From NCBI RefSeq assembly GCF_900116365.1, contig NZ_FPAG01000001.1, positions 62,001-126,000 of the forward strand: DNA of 64,000 bases, read 5' to 3'. The notes under the pieces were generated by a model. The model was not told where the DNA came from. It was given only the letters and a program-made list of their open reading frames with translations, and did no database searches. Below are positions 9,793 through 18,922 of the stretch, piece by piece. A program made the translations under genes and the position numbers. This DNA comes from Zhouia amylolytica (GTDB taxonomy: Bacteria; Bacteroidota; Bacteroidia; Flavobacteriales; Flavobacteriaceae). Positions within the stretch are counted from its first letter, which is position 1. Each line of letters opens with the position of its first letter.

Positions 9793-10245
9793 CTACCATA
9801 GTACACTTATAGCATAATCTACGTACGAGGCGGTATAAAATGTGAGTCCTATGTAGCTTAGATTGTATGTGGCTCGAAACAACCATGGCAACCTGGAAAG
9901 ATCGTGTTTCAACCAACGGCTTATCAGCACCCCGACTGCCATAAATAAAAACCAAATCATAAAGAAATACGACATCCTTCCTCTAATTGACAGCACTACC
10001 AGGTCGTGTATAAAACCACAAAAAACAAAAGTAAACACAAGAGAAAGTCTTGCAGGCATATACCTTCGTAAAGGTTTAAAAACCAGTTTTCCCAGATAAT
10101 ACCCAAAAATAGGATTCCAGTAATGCCAAAAAACACCAAAATTTTTTGCACCGAAGGATCTGTACAACATATTACGTAAAGATTTTGGATGCCCCATTGG
10201 CACACCATTTCTTTTCTTCACATATTCTCTTAAGGTAATTTTCAA
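9793..10245 (-). CDS. MBOAT-like membrane acyltransferase, short form or remnant with unclear start
   Basis: The visible 150 residues contain FWHYWNPIFGYYLGKL and CGFIHDL, which resemble the C-terminal part of the membrane-bound O-acyltransferase superfamily (the His of FIHD being the presumed catalytic one). About four hydrophobic helices follow. The nominal start is a TTG at 10243-10245. However, the frame stays open upstream to the stop at 10390-10392, and those codons read as plausible protein (e.g. EADPWSFFSSRINYYIAIPNHKKLK). That extension has no ATG or GTG; only a CTG at 10330-10332 and the TTG are available. It would overlap the upstream hydrolase stop at 10373. Either a rare start is used or this is a 5'-truncated remnant of a longer enzyme. 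Family assignment is moderate. Confidence 0.5.
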   Translation of the reverse strand: MKITLREYVKKRNGVPMGHPKSLRNMLYRSFGAKNFGVFWHYWNPIFGYYLGKLVFKPLRRYMPARLSLVFTFVFCGFIHDLVVLSIRGRMSYFFMIWFLFMAVGVLISRWLKHDLSRLPWLFRATYNLSYIGLTFYTASYVDYAISVLW

Positions 10246-10372
10246 TTTTTTATGGTTTGGGATGGCAATGTAATAATTAATCCTGGAACTAAAGAAGAAA
10301 CTCCATGGGTCCGCTTCTCCTTCACCTATCAGTCTCCTGCTGCCAACTGCCTCCCGTTTGAAAAACCTGAAA

Positions 10373-11869
10373 TTACTCTTTGATGTAATTCAATGAACCC
10401 GTAAACAAACTATCATTCTCTATTAGAAAATCTCTTTGCATAACTCCAAGATCTGCCTGATAAGCTTCGCCATTCATAAAAACGACACCCTCTTGTATTC
10501 CCCATTTAAAAATGTAATGGTCATCTTTAGTCATTAAGGTTATATCCGGCCATCCCTTATCATTTACATACCTCCCTAAAATAGGGTTTATCGAATCAGC
10601 TACGACAAGGACATTGTCTTGCAATGGATACCTAATTTCATTTTCTTTTTCAAAACTCTCCTGAAACAATGCCGACTCTTTTTTAAAAATGGAATCCGCA
10701 TGAGTAGGTCTAAAGAGGTAATTATATGCATAATTAGCGAGTAAATGTGGCAACAGGTAAGCACGACTATCATTTGAAAAAGCGATTATTCCAACCTTCT
10801 TTTTCGGAATAAAGGATGCATGAAATGAAATGCCCGCCAATCCGCCAAACCGTGTTAATATCGTATCATTTTGATAAGTTGCTACATCCCACCCCAAACT
10901 GTACCCGTTTCGATGATAGGTGAAATAAGTGCGATCTTGTCTGGTAGTTGAAGTATGCAATTCATTCCAACTTTCCTGGGTTAACAAATTTTTCTCCTGA
11001 TTTATATTTGCACATATCCATTTTGATAAATCGCTGACACTAGACAGTACACCCCCGGAAGCATGCATGGTAATATCGTCTTTAAAAAAACCTGAATTTA
11101 CTATTGAATTACTTCCATCTATGGTATACGATGGCATAATTTCATTTTTATCAAAATCAGACACCTCCGTTGTTGTACCCCTCATTTGCAAGGGGTTGAA
11201 TATTTCATCCTGCATACATTGTTTCCATGATTTTCCAGAAACCTTCTCAACAATCATTGCAGCCAAAATAGGTCCGACATTACTATAGCGAAATTGATGA
11301 GATGAATCATATTGAAAATCATTATTGAAATCTTCTATCAATTCAATATTGTTTCCACTATACCCTAAAAATGCAGTTTTCCAAGCTAACTGGGTATTAA
11401 AAAGACCATGTGTATGGTTAAGCAATTGCTTAACGGTTATACGATCTAAATCTATCTTGTCATTTAAATGTAGTTCCGGCAAATACTTTTTTACAGAAGC
11501 ATTTAAATCGATTTCACCTTGCTCTTCCAAAATCTTTAAAAGGGTTCCTGTAAAAGATTTTGTATGTGATGCTATATACAAGGGAGATTCATCGTTATAT
11601 TTCGTTGGCCTTTTTTCCAGCACATCCTTATTAACAATATATGAATATGCCAGGCCACTACTATCAACAATTGCAAATACAACATCCCCCTGAATTTGAT
11701 AGTCTGAATATATCTTTTGAATTTTATACTGAAGATCGCTATGAAAATTCGGATGATTCATGGAAAACACATTCGTATTGACAACTTGTTTATCGGGTAA
11801 CTTTTGACAAGAAAACAACCATAAGATCATGACCAGGAACAGGATAAAGCTTCTAAGACATTGTATCAT
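10373..11869 (-). CDS. Serine hydrolase of the class C beta-lactamase/DD-peptidase family, lipoprotein
   Basis: A 498-residue exported lipoprotein (lipobox LWLFSC near residue 21) with a beta-lactamase-related domain. The SxxK motif is S101-H-T-K104, the YxN motif is Y195-S-N197, and NHTHGL at 151-156 is the usual conserved turn. A GGLAG segment further on may stand where the HxG/KTG box is normally found. A C-terminal extension of about 100 residues has no motif I can name. Members include esterases, D-aminopeptidases and penicillin-recognising peptidases, so substrate cannot be given; antibiotic hydrolysis is not implied. It is transcribed leftward ahead of the MBOAT-like frame. Confidence 0.85.
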   Translation of the reverse strand: MIQCLRSFILFLVMILWLFSCQKLPDKQVVNTNVFSMNHPNFHSDLQYKIQKIYSDYQIQGDVVFAIVDSSGLAYSYIVNKDVLEKRPTKYNDESPLYIASHTKSFTGTLLKILEEQGEIDLNASVKKYLPELHLNDKIDLDRITVKQLLNHTHGLFNTQLAWKTAFLGYSGNNIELIEDFNNDFQYDSSHQFRYSNVGPILAAMIVEKVSGKSWKQCMQDEIFNPLQMRGTTTEVSDFDKNEIMPSYTIDGSNSIVNSGFFKDDITMHASGGVLSSVSDLSKWICANINQEKNLLTQESWNELHTSTTRQDRTYFTYHRNGYSLGWDVATYQNDTILTRFGGLAGISFHASFIPKKKVGIIAFSNDSRAYLLPHLLANYAYNYLFRPTHADSIFKKESALFQESFEKENEIRYPLQDNVLVVADSINPILGRYVNDKGWPDITLMTKDDHYIFKWGIQEGVVFMNGEAYQADLGVMQRDFLIENDSLFTGSLNYIKE

Positions 11870-12016
11870 AAGTAACTTAAGTTTTTTTGGTAAGACGACC
11901 TTTTAAGGTATTTGGTTACATACCCTTATAAGAAATTGCCATTTAAAAAATGGCAACATTCAAATTACTTATGTTACGCACATGAATATCTGCCAGAGCC
12001 ACTAATAAAAACTAAA

Positions 12017-13744
12017 CTATTTGCTTCTTTTTTTGGCAATATATGTGTTTACTTGATCTTCAAGTATCGGGATGGTAACCGTCCCTTCTTTAAGAATTAC
12101 ATGGTGAAATTCTCTTATATCAAAATCAGCACCTAATTCCTTTTCGGCTTTTGCCCTGAGTTCTTTAATTTTCAACTCTCCAATCTTATAACTAAGTGCT
12201 TGTCCGGGCCAACCAATGTATCGATCGGTCTCGGTATTGATCTCATGTAAAGACAATGCCGTATTTTGCGACATAAAGTCTATTACCTGCTGTCGACTCC
12301 ATCCCAGGGCATGAATTCCAGTATCTACCACTAACCTGCAGGCGCGCCACATTTCATAAGTTAACTGTCCGAACTTTTCGTAAGGTGTTCTATAAATCCC
12401 CATTTCATCTGCAAGTTGTTCAGTATACAAGGCCCACCCTTCTCCATAAACAGATAAATACAAATTTCTTCTGAAGCCAGGAACCGATTCTTTAAGTTCA
12501 CTATTCAAGGCAATCTGTAAATGATGTCCTGGCACAGACTCATGTGCTGCTAAGGCTGGTAAAGCATATAACGGCCTGCTTTCCAGTTTATAGGTATTAA
12601 CCAAAAAGTATCCCGGCTGGGTTCCGTTTATACTATTTCCTGAATAGCGTCCGGCCGTATATTTTGGAGCCATTGCATCCGGAACGGGGATAACTCCATA
12701 AGGTTGACGGGGTAGCCTGTTGAAATAAGCAGGAAGTTGAGCATCGATACGTTTACATATATCACGAGCAAAAGTCAACAAGTCCTCTCCACTGTTTGCA
12801 TAAAACTGCTTATCCGTTCTTAAAAAATGTAAAAAATCATCGAAACTACCATCAAAGCCCAACTCTGCTATAATCTCTTTCATTTCTTTACGTATACGTG
12901 CAACCTCCTTTAATCCTAATTCGTGAATGGATTCGGCCGTATATTGGGTAGAGGTGGTATAGTAATTTATTCTATTCTGATAAAAGTCTTTCCCATTGGG
13001 TCTTGCCGAAACGCCTATGGCTTTCCTGGCATTAGGGATGTATTCATTTTCAAAAAACTCTTTTATTCTTTTAAAACTCGGCACTACACTATCCTTTACC
13101 ACCTTTAGCGCAGCCTGTTGTAATGAATCCTTTTGATGATCGCTTAAAGTATTAGGCAAATTCATAAATGGACTATAGAAATAACTATTTTCAGGATCCT
13201 CTACAATATGTGTATCATAAGACGCATTGTAGCCATTGAAAATAACTTTCGGCTGGTCGATTCCTTCTTCAAGTCCTTTTTCAATCATTTTTATTTGACT
13301 CTTGGTGAAATAAGGAATTGCTTTTAACCTATTCAAATATGAAACCGCGTTTTTATAGCTTGTTATTGGTCTCACCTGATAATTAAGATTTAAATGAAAT
13401 CCCTGATCGGCCTGAATAGGGTTCAAATGCATTTTATATTTATACCTATTCACTTTATCTTCAAGTACAAATTTCAGAAGTTTTACATTTATTCTATTTT
13501 CATCAGAAAGTGAGGCAGTATCCAGCTTATCTATATCCTTCAATAAAGCGTTGGCAAAATCGGCTTCATTCCGAAATAACGCTTCATCATACCTGCCAAG
13601 CGGGTACTCTTGATAAGAGTAAGCCTTATGCTCCTGATATTGCTTAATAATTGAATCTAACTGATCATTCGCCTTTTGGGCATACCCAATATGAAATGTT
13701 TGGAGTCCAATAGTTATAAATAAGAAAAATGATAATCGGTTCAT
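12017..13744 (-). CDS. DUF885 family metallopeptidase-like protein, exported
   Basis: A 575-residue DUF885 protein with an N-terminal signal peptide (about 1-22, ending YAQ). The metal-site signature HESVPGHH is at 401-408, with a downstream GEGWALYTEQL near 434 that would supply the Glu ligand. The family is related to thermolysin-fold zinc peptidases, and most members are uncharacterised. It stands alone, with about 250 bp upstream before the next rightward gene. That upstream region holds nothing I can identify with confidence. Confidence 0.88.
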   Translation of the reverse strand: MNRLSFFLFITIGLQTFHIGYAQKANDQLDSIIKQYQEHKAYSYQEYPLGRYDEALFRNEADFANALLKDIDKLDTASLSDENRINVKLLKFVLEDKVNRYKYKMHLNPIQADQGFHLNLNYQVRPITSYKNAVSYLNRLKAIPYFTKSQIKMIEKGLEEGIDQPKVIFNGYNASYDTHIVEDPENSYFYSPFMNLPNTLSDHQKDSLQQAALKVVKDSVVPSFKRIKEFFENEYIPNARKAIGVSARPNGKDFYQNRINYYTTSTQYTAESIHELGLKEVARIRKEMKEIIAELGFDGSFDDFLHFLRTDKQFYANSGEDLLTFARDICKRIDAQLPAYFNRLPRQPYGVIPVPDAMAPKYTAGRYSGNSINGTQPGYFLVNTYKLESRPLYALPALAAHESVPGHHLQIALNSELKESVPGFRRNLYLSVYGEGWALYTEQLADEMGIYRTPYEKFGQLTYEMWRACRLVVDTGIHALGWSRQQVIDFMSQNTALSLHEINTETDRYIGWPGQALSYKIGELKIKELRAKAEKELGADFDIREFHHVILKEGTVTIPILEDQVNTYIAKKRSK

Positions 13745-13997
13745 AAGATGCGCTTTATTGAGATGCTAAGATGTTAAATTTATGAATAGGATTCAATCAT
13801 TCACGACCATAATTAATAATTATCCCATTTATAATCCATAATTCCTAACAGGAAATCTTCTTCCTAATCCCCAAAAGTTCGCTCACCGGATAAAGACCCG
13901 CGGTAAAAATTCGACATATTTGTAGTAGTACACCTTCTTTGTTTACCACTATAATTCTTATATTGTTCATCAAATTTAAACCAAACGTCTAGTTGTA

Positions 13998-14525
13998 ATG
14001 CTTAAAAAATTCATTTCTTTATCTGTACTTCTATTTTGTTATGTTTTTATTTCATGTAACAGCAGAACCCAAAAAGCTTCTGAGAACGAATTCATTAATG
14101 AGATCTTACCTCAAATAAATATTGGATCTCTTGAAATTGAAAATAAGAAATCATTAAAAGTCATTACAGAAAAGGATAAAACCTACTTAGTTGAATTAAC
14201 TTCGACTAAAGAAGTAAACGATTTAGTTGAAAAAATACTTGAGGAGAACCCTAGCATCCCTATTAGCCGTTTCTCAAAAACTAATAACTCCTACTTTAAC
14301 CATGCAACCTTCTATATGTTGATTCAATTTTTAATGCCTTTCTTGATTATTATACACCTGATATTATTATGGGTCTGTTTAAAAATGATTTTAAAATCTC
14401 CTGTAAACGAATCAGATAAACTGACCAATACCATTATCGTAATTTTCGTTCCGCTATTGGGTAGTATTATTTATTTAACTACAAAAAAAGAACTAAATAA
14501 GAGGCCAAAGCAATCTGAATCGTAA
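13998..14525 (+). CDS. Lipoprotein with C-terminal two-helix PLDc_N-like domain
   Basis: A 175-residue protein with an SPII signal (lipobox FISC, Cys about residue 20), a charged middle region (about 30-95), and two hydrophobic helices at about 108-130 and 145-160. The second half, with FVPLLGSIIYL and a basic tail, resembles the phospholipase D N-terminal (PLDc_N) membrane domain found alone in many small bacterial proteins. Function is unknown. It is the first of a rightward series; the next gene starts 25 bp downstream. Confidence 0.65.
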   Translation: MLKKFISLSVLLFCYVFISCNSRTQKASENEFINEILPQINIGSLEIENKKSLKVITEKDKTYLVELTSTKEVNDLVEKILEENPSIPISRFSKTNNSYFNHATFYMLIQFLMPFLIIIHLILLWVCLKMILKSPVNESDKLTNTIIVIFVPLLGSIIYLTTKKELNKRPKQSES

Positions 14526-14550
14526 TTAAAAACCACCAAAACTTGACATT

Positions 14551-15048
14551 GTGAAAAACCAAACGGACACCATAACACCCAAAGAATTTTTAAAAACAAT
14601 AGGCATTATTTATTTAGCGCTTTTGACTGGATTAATAGGTTTCGGAATTTATATTTTTTTGCAAAAGGAATCCTGGCAATTTAAGTTCAACAATGAAAGC
14701 GACCCTTTTTTTTATCTGGTGCCTCTCTTGGCTATCAGTGGAATTTTCATGGGACAATACCTTTTTAACAAACAGATCTCAACCACTAATGACAAAGAAA
14801 GTCTGAGGGAGAAACTAAGTGGTTTTCAAGCAGCTGCCATTCTGCAATATGCATTAATTGAAGGACCCGCCATGCTTGGGCTTGTAGCTTCTTTAAAAAC
14901 CGGCAACCTGCTTTATATTTCCATTTCAGGATTATTAATTCTCTATTTCATAGTGCTAAGACCTGGTAAAGAGCGCATAGAAAAACACTTACGTCTTTCT
15001 CAGGAACTAAAGAAACAATTCGACATGAGTGAACATCCGCTGAGTTAA
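14551..15048 (+). CDS. Hypothetical four-helix inner-membrane protein
   Basis: A 165-residue protein with four hydrophobic stretches at about 15-37, 50-66, 92-110 and 115-132, and a basic C-terminal tail. The start is a GTG at 14551; no ATG fits better. I recognise no domain. Its close position after the PLDc_N-like lipoprotein suggests co-transcription. Confidence 0.6.
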   Translation: MKNQTDTITPKEFLKTIGIIYLALLTGLIGFGIYIFLQKESWQFKFNNESDPFFYLVPLLAISGIFMGQYLFNKQISTTNDKESLREKLSGFQAAAILQYALIEGPAMLGLVASLKTGNLLYISISGLLILYFIVLRPGKERIEKHLRLSQELKKQFDMSEHPLS

Positions 15049-15121
15049 TAAAGCCTTACTTAAATTCTGAAATAAAAATCACCTTTTCATTTAAAATCAA
15101 TCAAAAAACGCATTCACTATT

Positions 15122-16396
15122 ATGAAATTACCTTTTAAACTTATACTTCTTACCCTAACGATTAGTTTATTCAATTGTACACCGGAAAAGGCAAAAATGC
15201 TTGAAATTGATGGAACAGTGCTCGATCCGGACATCAAATCCATTTTATTAGTTAAACCTAATCAAGATTTACGTTTCGATTCCATTCTGGAAATTCCTGT
15301 AATAAACGGTAGGTTTAATTATGAAGCTAAGCTCGAATACCCCGAGGCAGTAACACTTATGCTAGGGAAGGCAAAGCAAAATGGAGGAGGAAGTTTTATG
15401 CCATTATTTTTAGAAAATGACGCTATCAAACTTACTATCAACAAGGAAGAAGAGTTTAAAAACAACACCGTTGAAGGAGGATTATTTAATTCAGCCTATC
15501 AGTCGTATAAGAAAAATATGGAGGCAAAGTTTTTTGATGAGCTACTCCCTATACAAGACAGTCTCAATGCCCTTTGGAAATCAGGTGAATACCATAGCAA
15601 GGAAATGAAAGTCATCATGGACCAACTCAAAGAAGAGGAAAACCAGGATGAACTTATCGTTCTTTATCAAGCTATGGATGATTTAAGAGAGAAGGGATTG
15701 GATAAATCTGCCAAAGGGCAGGAGTTAAGTGACCAAAGAGCTGCCATTCATGAAAAAGTCAAAGCTTTCCAGCAATCGTATATTGAGGCAAATCCAAATC
15801 TGGTTTCTTACCATTTTTTACTTGATGACCTCAGGTTTCAAAAAGAAACCATAGACATTGAAATGGCTGAAAAAAACTATGAATTATTAGCTCAGGCTAA
15901 CCCCGATCATCCTTATAATGAAATTGTTTTGAACATGATTAATGCGATTAAAAATATTAAAATAGGAAAACCATTTAAAGACTTTTCAGCTCCGGATCTG
16001 AAGGGAAATATGATCACCCTTTCCAATCAAATAAACGGTAAGATTGCCTTATTGGATTTGTGGGCTACCTGGTGCGGGCCTTGTATTTCTAAAACCAGAA
16101 CCATGCTACCGCTTTATGAAGAATACAAGGATAAGGGCTTTACCATATTAGGGGTAGCTGGTGAATTCAAAAACACAAATCGATTGATTAAGTTTCTGGA
16201 AAAAGAAAAATGGCCATGGCTTAACCTGGTTGAATTAGACCGTGAAAATGCGATTTGGCAAAAATATGGTGTTGATGGTGGTGGTGGAGGTATTTTCCTA
16301 ATCGATGAGCAAGGCACCATTCTAGCCAAAGATCCCACGGCCGAAGAGGTTAAAGAGGTGCTGGAAAACAGATTGGGTAATAAAGATGTTATCTAA
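15122..16396 (+). CDS. TlpA-like thiol-disulfide oxidoreductase with DUF4369 domain, lipoprotein
   Basis: Periplasm-facing thioredoxin-fold protein, 424 residues. The lipobox is LFNC near residue 19. An N-terminal DUF4369-type beta domain (about 25-125) and a helical linker precede an AhpC/TSA-type thioredoxin domain from about 275. The redox motif W317-C-G-P-C321 is intact. This domain order is common in Bacteroidetes and is thought to deliver reducing equivalents to envelope proteins. The RDD gene follows within 45 bp. Confidence 0.88.
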   Translation: MKLPFKLILLTLTISLFNCTPEKAKMLEIDGTVLDPDIKSILLVKPNQDLRFDSILEIPVINGRFNYEAKLEYPEAVTLMLGKAKQNGGGSFMPLFLENDAIKLTINKEEEFKNNTVEGGLFNSAYQSYKKNMEAKFFDELLPIQDSLNALWKSGEYHSKEMKVIMDQLKEEENQDELIVLYQAMDDLREKGLDKSAKGQELSDQRAAIHEKVKAFQQSYIEANPNLVSYHFLLDDLRFQKETIDIEMAEKNYELLAQANPDHPYNEIVLNMINAIKNIKIGKPFKDFSAPDLKGNMITLSNQINGKIALLDLWATWCGPCISKTRTMLPLYEEYKDKGFTILGVAGEFKNTNRLIKFLEKEKWPWLNLVELDRENAIWQKYGVDGGGGGIFLIDEQGTILAKDPTAEEVKEVLENRLGNKDVI

Positions 16397-16440
16397 CTTT
16401 GATATCATTTCAAAAGAAAAGTATTCACAACATCCAGAAT

Positions 16441-16866
16441 ATGAAAACAGCAAATTCCAACGGACCTGCATCCCACCTGACCTATGCAGGTCTTTTTGAC
16501 AGGGTAAAAGCTATTATAATAGATTCCCTCGTGGTCGTTTTAGCACTTTACATTGTATCTGATGTCCTACAACTTTTTGACGCTGTCCCAACTATAATAC
16601 GCAGCTCAATATTTTTATTATTATTTGCCTTATATGAACCGTTAATGACTAGTTTTTTCGGCGGCACTCTCGGACATAAAACGCTAGGTCTTAGCGTGAA
16701 AAGTGAAATAAATCATAAAATGAATATCCCAATACACAAAGCTCTTTTAAGGTGCTTAGTAAAGTATCTTTTAGGTTGGATCTCGCTTTTATCCATTTCC
16801 TTAAGTCCACAAAATCTGGCAATTCACGATCACTTATCAGGTTCAGTGGTGCTCGTAGATGAATAA
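16441..16866 (+). CDS. RDD family membrane protein
   Basis: A 141-residue protein from the ATG at 16441. An upstream in-frame TTG at 16399 would add 14 residues unlike the family. The RDD fold is visible: GLFDRVKAIIIDSL with the Arg-Asp pair in helix 1, then a second helix, then the HKTLGLSVKSEI segment, then a third helix. RDD proteins are small membrane proteins of mostly unknown transport or ion-related role. Located 45 bp after the TlpA-like gene. Confidence 0.8.
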   Translation: MKTANSNGPASHLTYAGLFDRVKAIIIDSLVVVLALYIVSDVLQLFDAVPTIIRSSIFLLLFALYEPLMTSFFGGTLGHKTLGLSVKSEINHKMNIPIHKALLRCLVKYLLGWISLLSISLSPQNLAIHDHLSGSVVLVDE

Positions 16867-16938
16867 CTATATTCTAAACATTTAAATTCAGATTCCCTTT
16901 ATTGTTCCCATCAAAAAACATTCAAGAAAGATAAACGT

Positions 16939-17703
16939 TTATGAAGTAAACTTATCCAGTTCTGCTATCTGCACCTTATAGCTATTGGGGAGTAATATAT
17001 TTTTTATCAGTCTATCCATTTTTAATAATCTGCATATCTTATAAACTGGAATTGCAGGGGTTAGCCACGAAAACGAACTAAACTGCAATAATTGTTTTAC
17101 GGGTTTAGGGACAATTAGCTTCTGTGCTTCGCGTAGTAACCAATATCGAAATGATCCCAGGTGTTTATTATATTGCTCAAATAAATTATGAGTATATAAA
17201 CTCCATTGTAAATTATTCTTTAAATGTTCTTTCCGGACCGGAAGCCAATCATTGTATGTAGGTGGCAGTTCTTTCAAACCCATTCGAGTTCCCACCTTAT
17301 AAAAAACACTGTATACATCTTCTTTTTCATCATCTGTCAGCTTACGTTCCAGCAATTCATATGATGCTTTAGAATAATATATCAACATAAATAGCACATC
17401 ACGATAAGCCCAGTCGGGTATAACTGCTCCCCTGTTGTCTTCAACAGTTCTGTGAATTTGACGAATGGTGTCTAAAGCCTTATGCGCATCTTCTTTTGAT
17501 GAAAAAACAATTTTTCGGGCATATGCTACGGTAGAGAATAACCTTCCTATAGGGTCAGCAGGGAGTTTGCCCGTGTAATAGAGCCAATCTACCGCCTTGT
17601 TCAGAGCAAATTCAGCAGCAGCTCCTGCAAAAATAAGTAATATGGTATCACTCTTACCCCATATTTTCTTTACCACCGATTCATTTTCTACAAATAATGA
17701 CAT
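16939..17703 (-). CDS. MpaB-like oxygenase (DUF2236 family)
   Basis: A 254-residue helical protein whose order of conserved blocks fits the DUF2236/MpaB-latex-clearing family. These blocks are the ADPIGRLFSTVAYARKIVF segment near 50, the HRTVE segment near 90, WAYRDVLFMLIY near 103, and the later WSLYTHNLFEQYNK. Characterised relatives include the fungal MpaB oxygenase and rubber oxygenase Lcp (a heme enzyme). The substrate here is unknown. No signal peptide is seen. It converges on the RDD gene and is divergent from the DUF5694 gene. Confidence 0.7.
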   Translation of the reverse strand: MSLFVENESVVKKIWGKSDTILLIFAGAAAEFALNKAVDWLYYTGKLPADPIGRLFSTVAYARKIVFSSKEDAHKALDTIRQIHRTVEDNRGAVIPDWAYRDVLFMLIYYSKASYELLERKLTDDEKEDVYSVFYKVGTRMGLKELPPTYNDWLPVRKEHLKNNLQWSLYTHNLFEQYNKHLGSFRYWLLREAQKLIVPKPVKQLLQFSSFSWLTPAIPVYKICRLLKMDRLIKNILLPNSYKVQIAELDKFTS

Positions 17704-17834
17704 TTCCTTAAATAACTTCTTACTAAGTTACAAATTAGATGGCTTATAAGATTCTCATAAAAAAGCTAAAAATTCCGTAACGATTTCCATGAATACTCGT
17801 CTCCTAGGAAACATCTAACAAATCACTAACAACT

Positions 17835-18866
17835 ATGCGCCTATTTTCAGTTTTTACCCTTCTGTTTTTCACCTTCTTTATTAATAACGCTCAAGATCGT
17901 AACACCCAAATTCTTATTGTTGGTACTCCGCACCTGCATCATATAGATGGATTTGACGCTGCAATGGTCTCTCCTGTAATAACAAAATTAAACACGTATA
18001 ATTTCGATGTAGTATGTATTGAAAATATGCCTGCTGAGATGCTATATGACATTCGTTCACGCAAGGATAATGCTTTTGCCGGGGTAATAAATAATTTCGG
18101 AGGACATCGATTAATTCTGGCTGATAGCGCACAAAAAATATTGGAAATTAATTTTGTAACTGCTGAAAAGAAAATTTCTGAATTACGCAAAACGGAAATA
18201 TTAACTGATCAGGATCGTCTAGCCTTGATTGAATATTATATCGCTGCTGCTGATATAACTTCAGCAATTCTTCAATACAATTATCTGAAAGACCGAAGTG
18301 TCCTAAAGCAATCTCGGTTATCCCACGATCTCATTGATAAAGTCTTAGATCTATCTAAAGAATCTAATGAGATTTATTCCGTAGCTATCCCAGTGGCAAA
18401 ATATCGACATTTAGAAAAGATAGATTATATAGACAATTTTCAGGATGAAGCCTTGCTTTTAAAGCATTACCCGGACTTTATATCCGATTATCAGAAAAAC
18501 AAGGACCAATTAAATGGTATTTCCGAACATCCGATATATAAAAAACAACAAGAAATTTTGATCAAAGGAATCGCTGATAAAAACCTGTCTGCTTATTATA
18601 GCTTTTTAAACGATAAAGAATATGGCTCTCAAGATTTTCAAGCCCAATGGGCGGTTTGGTTTAAAACAAATTTTGAGTCCGGGTCTGATAAAGCTCGATT
18701 TTATTTATGGGAAATGCGAAACCTGCAAATTACGGCTAACATTGCCAAAGTATGTGCTTTAAATCCCGGTAAGCGCATCATGGTAATTATAGGTGCTTCT
18801 CACAAGACATTTCTGGAAAAGTACCTTAAACAGCTTCCCCATGTAGACTTGTTATCCTATAATTAA
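17835..18866 (+). CDS. DUF5694-type exported protein, TraB-like
   Basis: A 343-residue protein with a signal peptide (about 1-19). It begins with the family-typical VGTPHLHHIDG and ends with IIGASHKTFLEKYL, the paired GxPH...GASH motifs that recall TraB/GumN-type proteins. The middle is helical and charged. The family has no proven activity. A strong bidirectional terminator (18885-18911) follows. Confidence 0.6.
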   Translation: MRLFSVFTLLFFTFFINNAQDRNTQILIVGTPHLHHIDGFDAAMVSPVITKLNTYNFDVVCIENMPAEMLYDIRSRKDNAFAGVINNFGGHRLILADSAQKILEINFVTAEKKISELRKTEILTDQDRLALIEYYIAAADITSAILQYNYLKDRSVLKQSRLSHDLIDKVLDLSKESNEIYSVAIPVAKYRHLEKIDYIDNFQDEALLLKHYPDFISDYQKNKDQLNGISEHPIYKKQQEILIKGIADKNLSAYYSFLNDKEYGSQDFQAQWAVWFKTNFESGSDKARFYLWEMRNLQITANIAKVCALNPGKRIMVIIGASHKTFLEKYLKQLPHVDLLSYN

Positions 18867-18884
18867 ATCGTTGATTCAACGAAA

Positions 18885-18911
18885 AAAGCCGGAGTGATTC
18901 ACTCCGGCTTT
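18885..18911. terminator. Bidirectional rho-independent terminator
   Basis: Near-perfect palindrome: the arm GCCGGAGTGA (18888-18897) matches TCACTCCGGC (18899-18908), flanked by A-tract on the left and T-tract on the right. It lies between the convergent DUF5694 and DUF6340 genes and can serve both. Confidence 0.85.
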
Positions 18912-18922
18912 CTGTTAAAACC

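Noticed and set aside
10373-11869. Antibiotic-resistance beta-lactamase
   Set aside because: The motifs identify only the broad serine hydrolase family; the lipoprotein form and long C-terminal part fit a peptidase or esterase as well.
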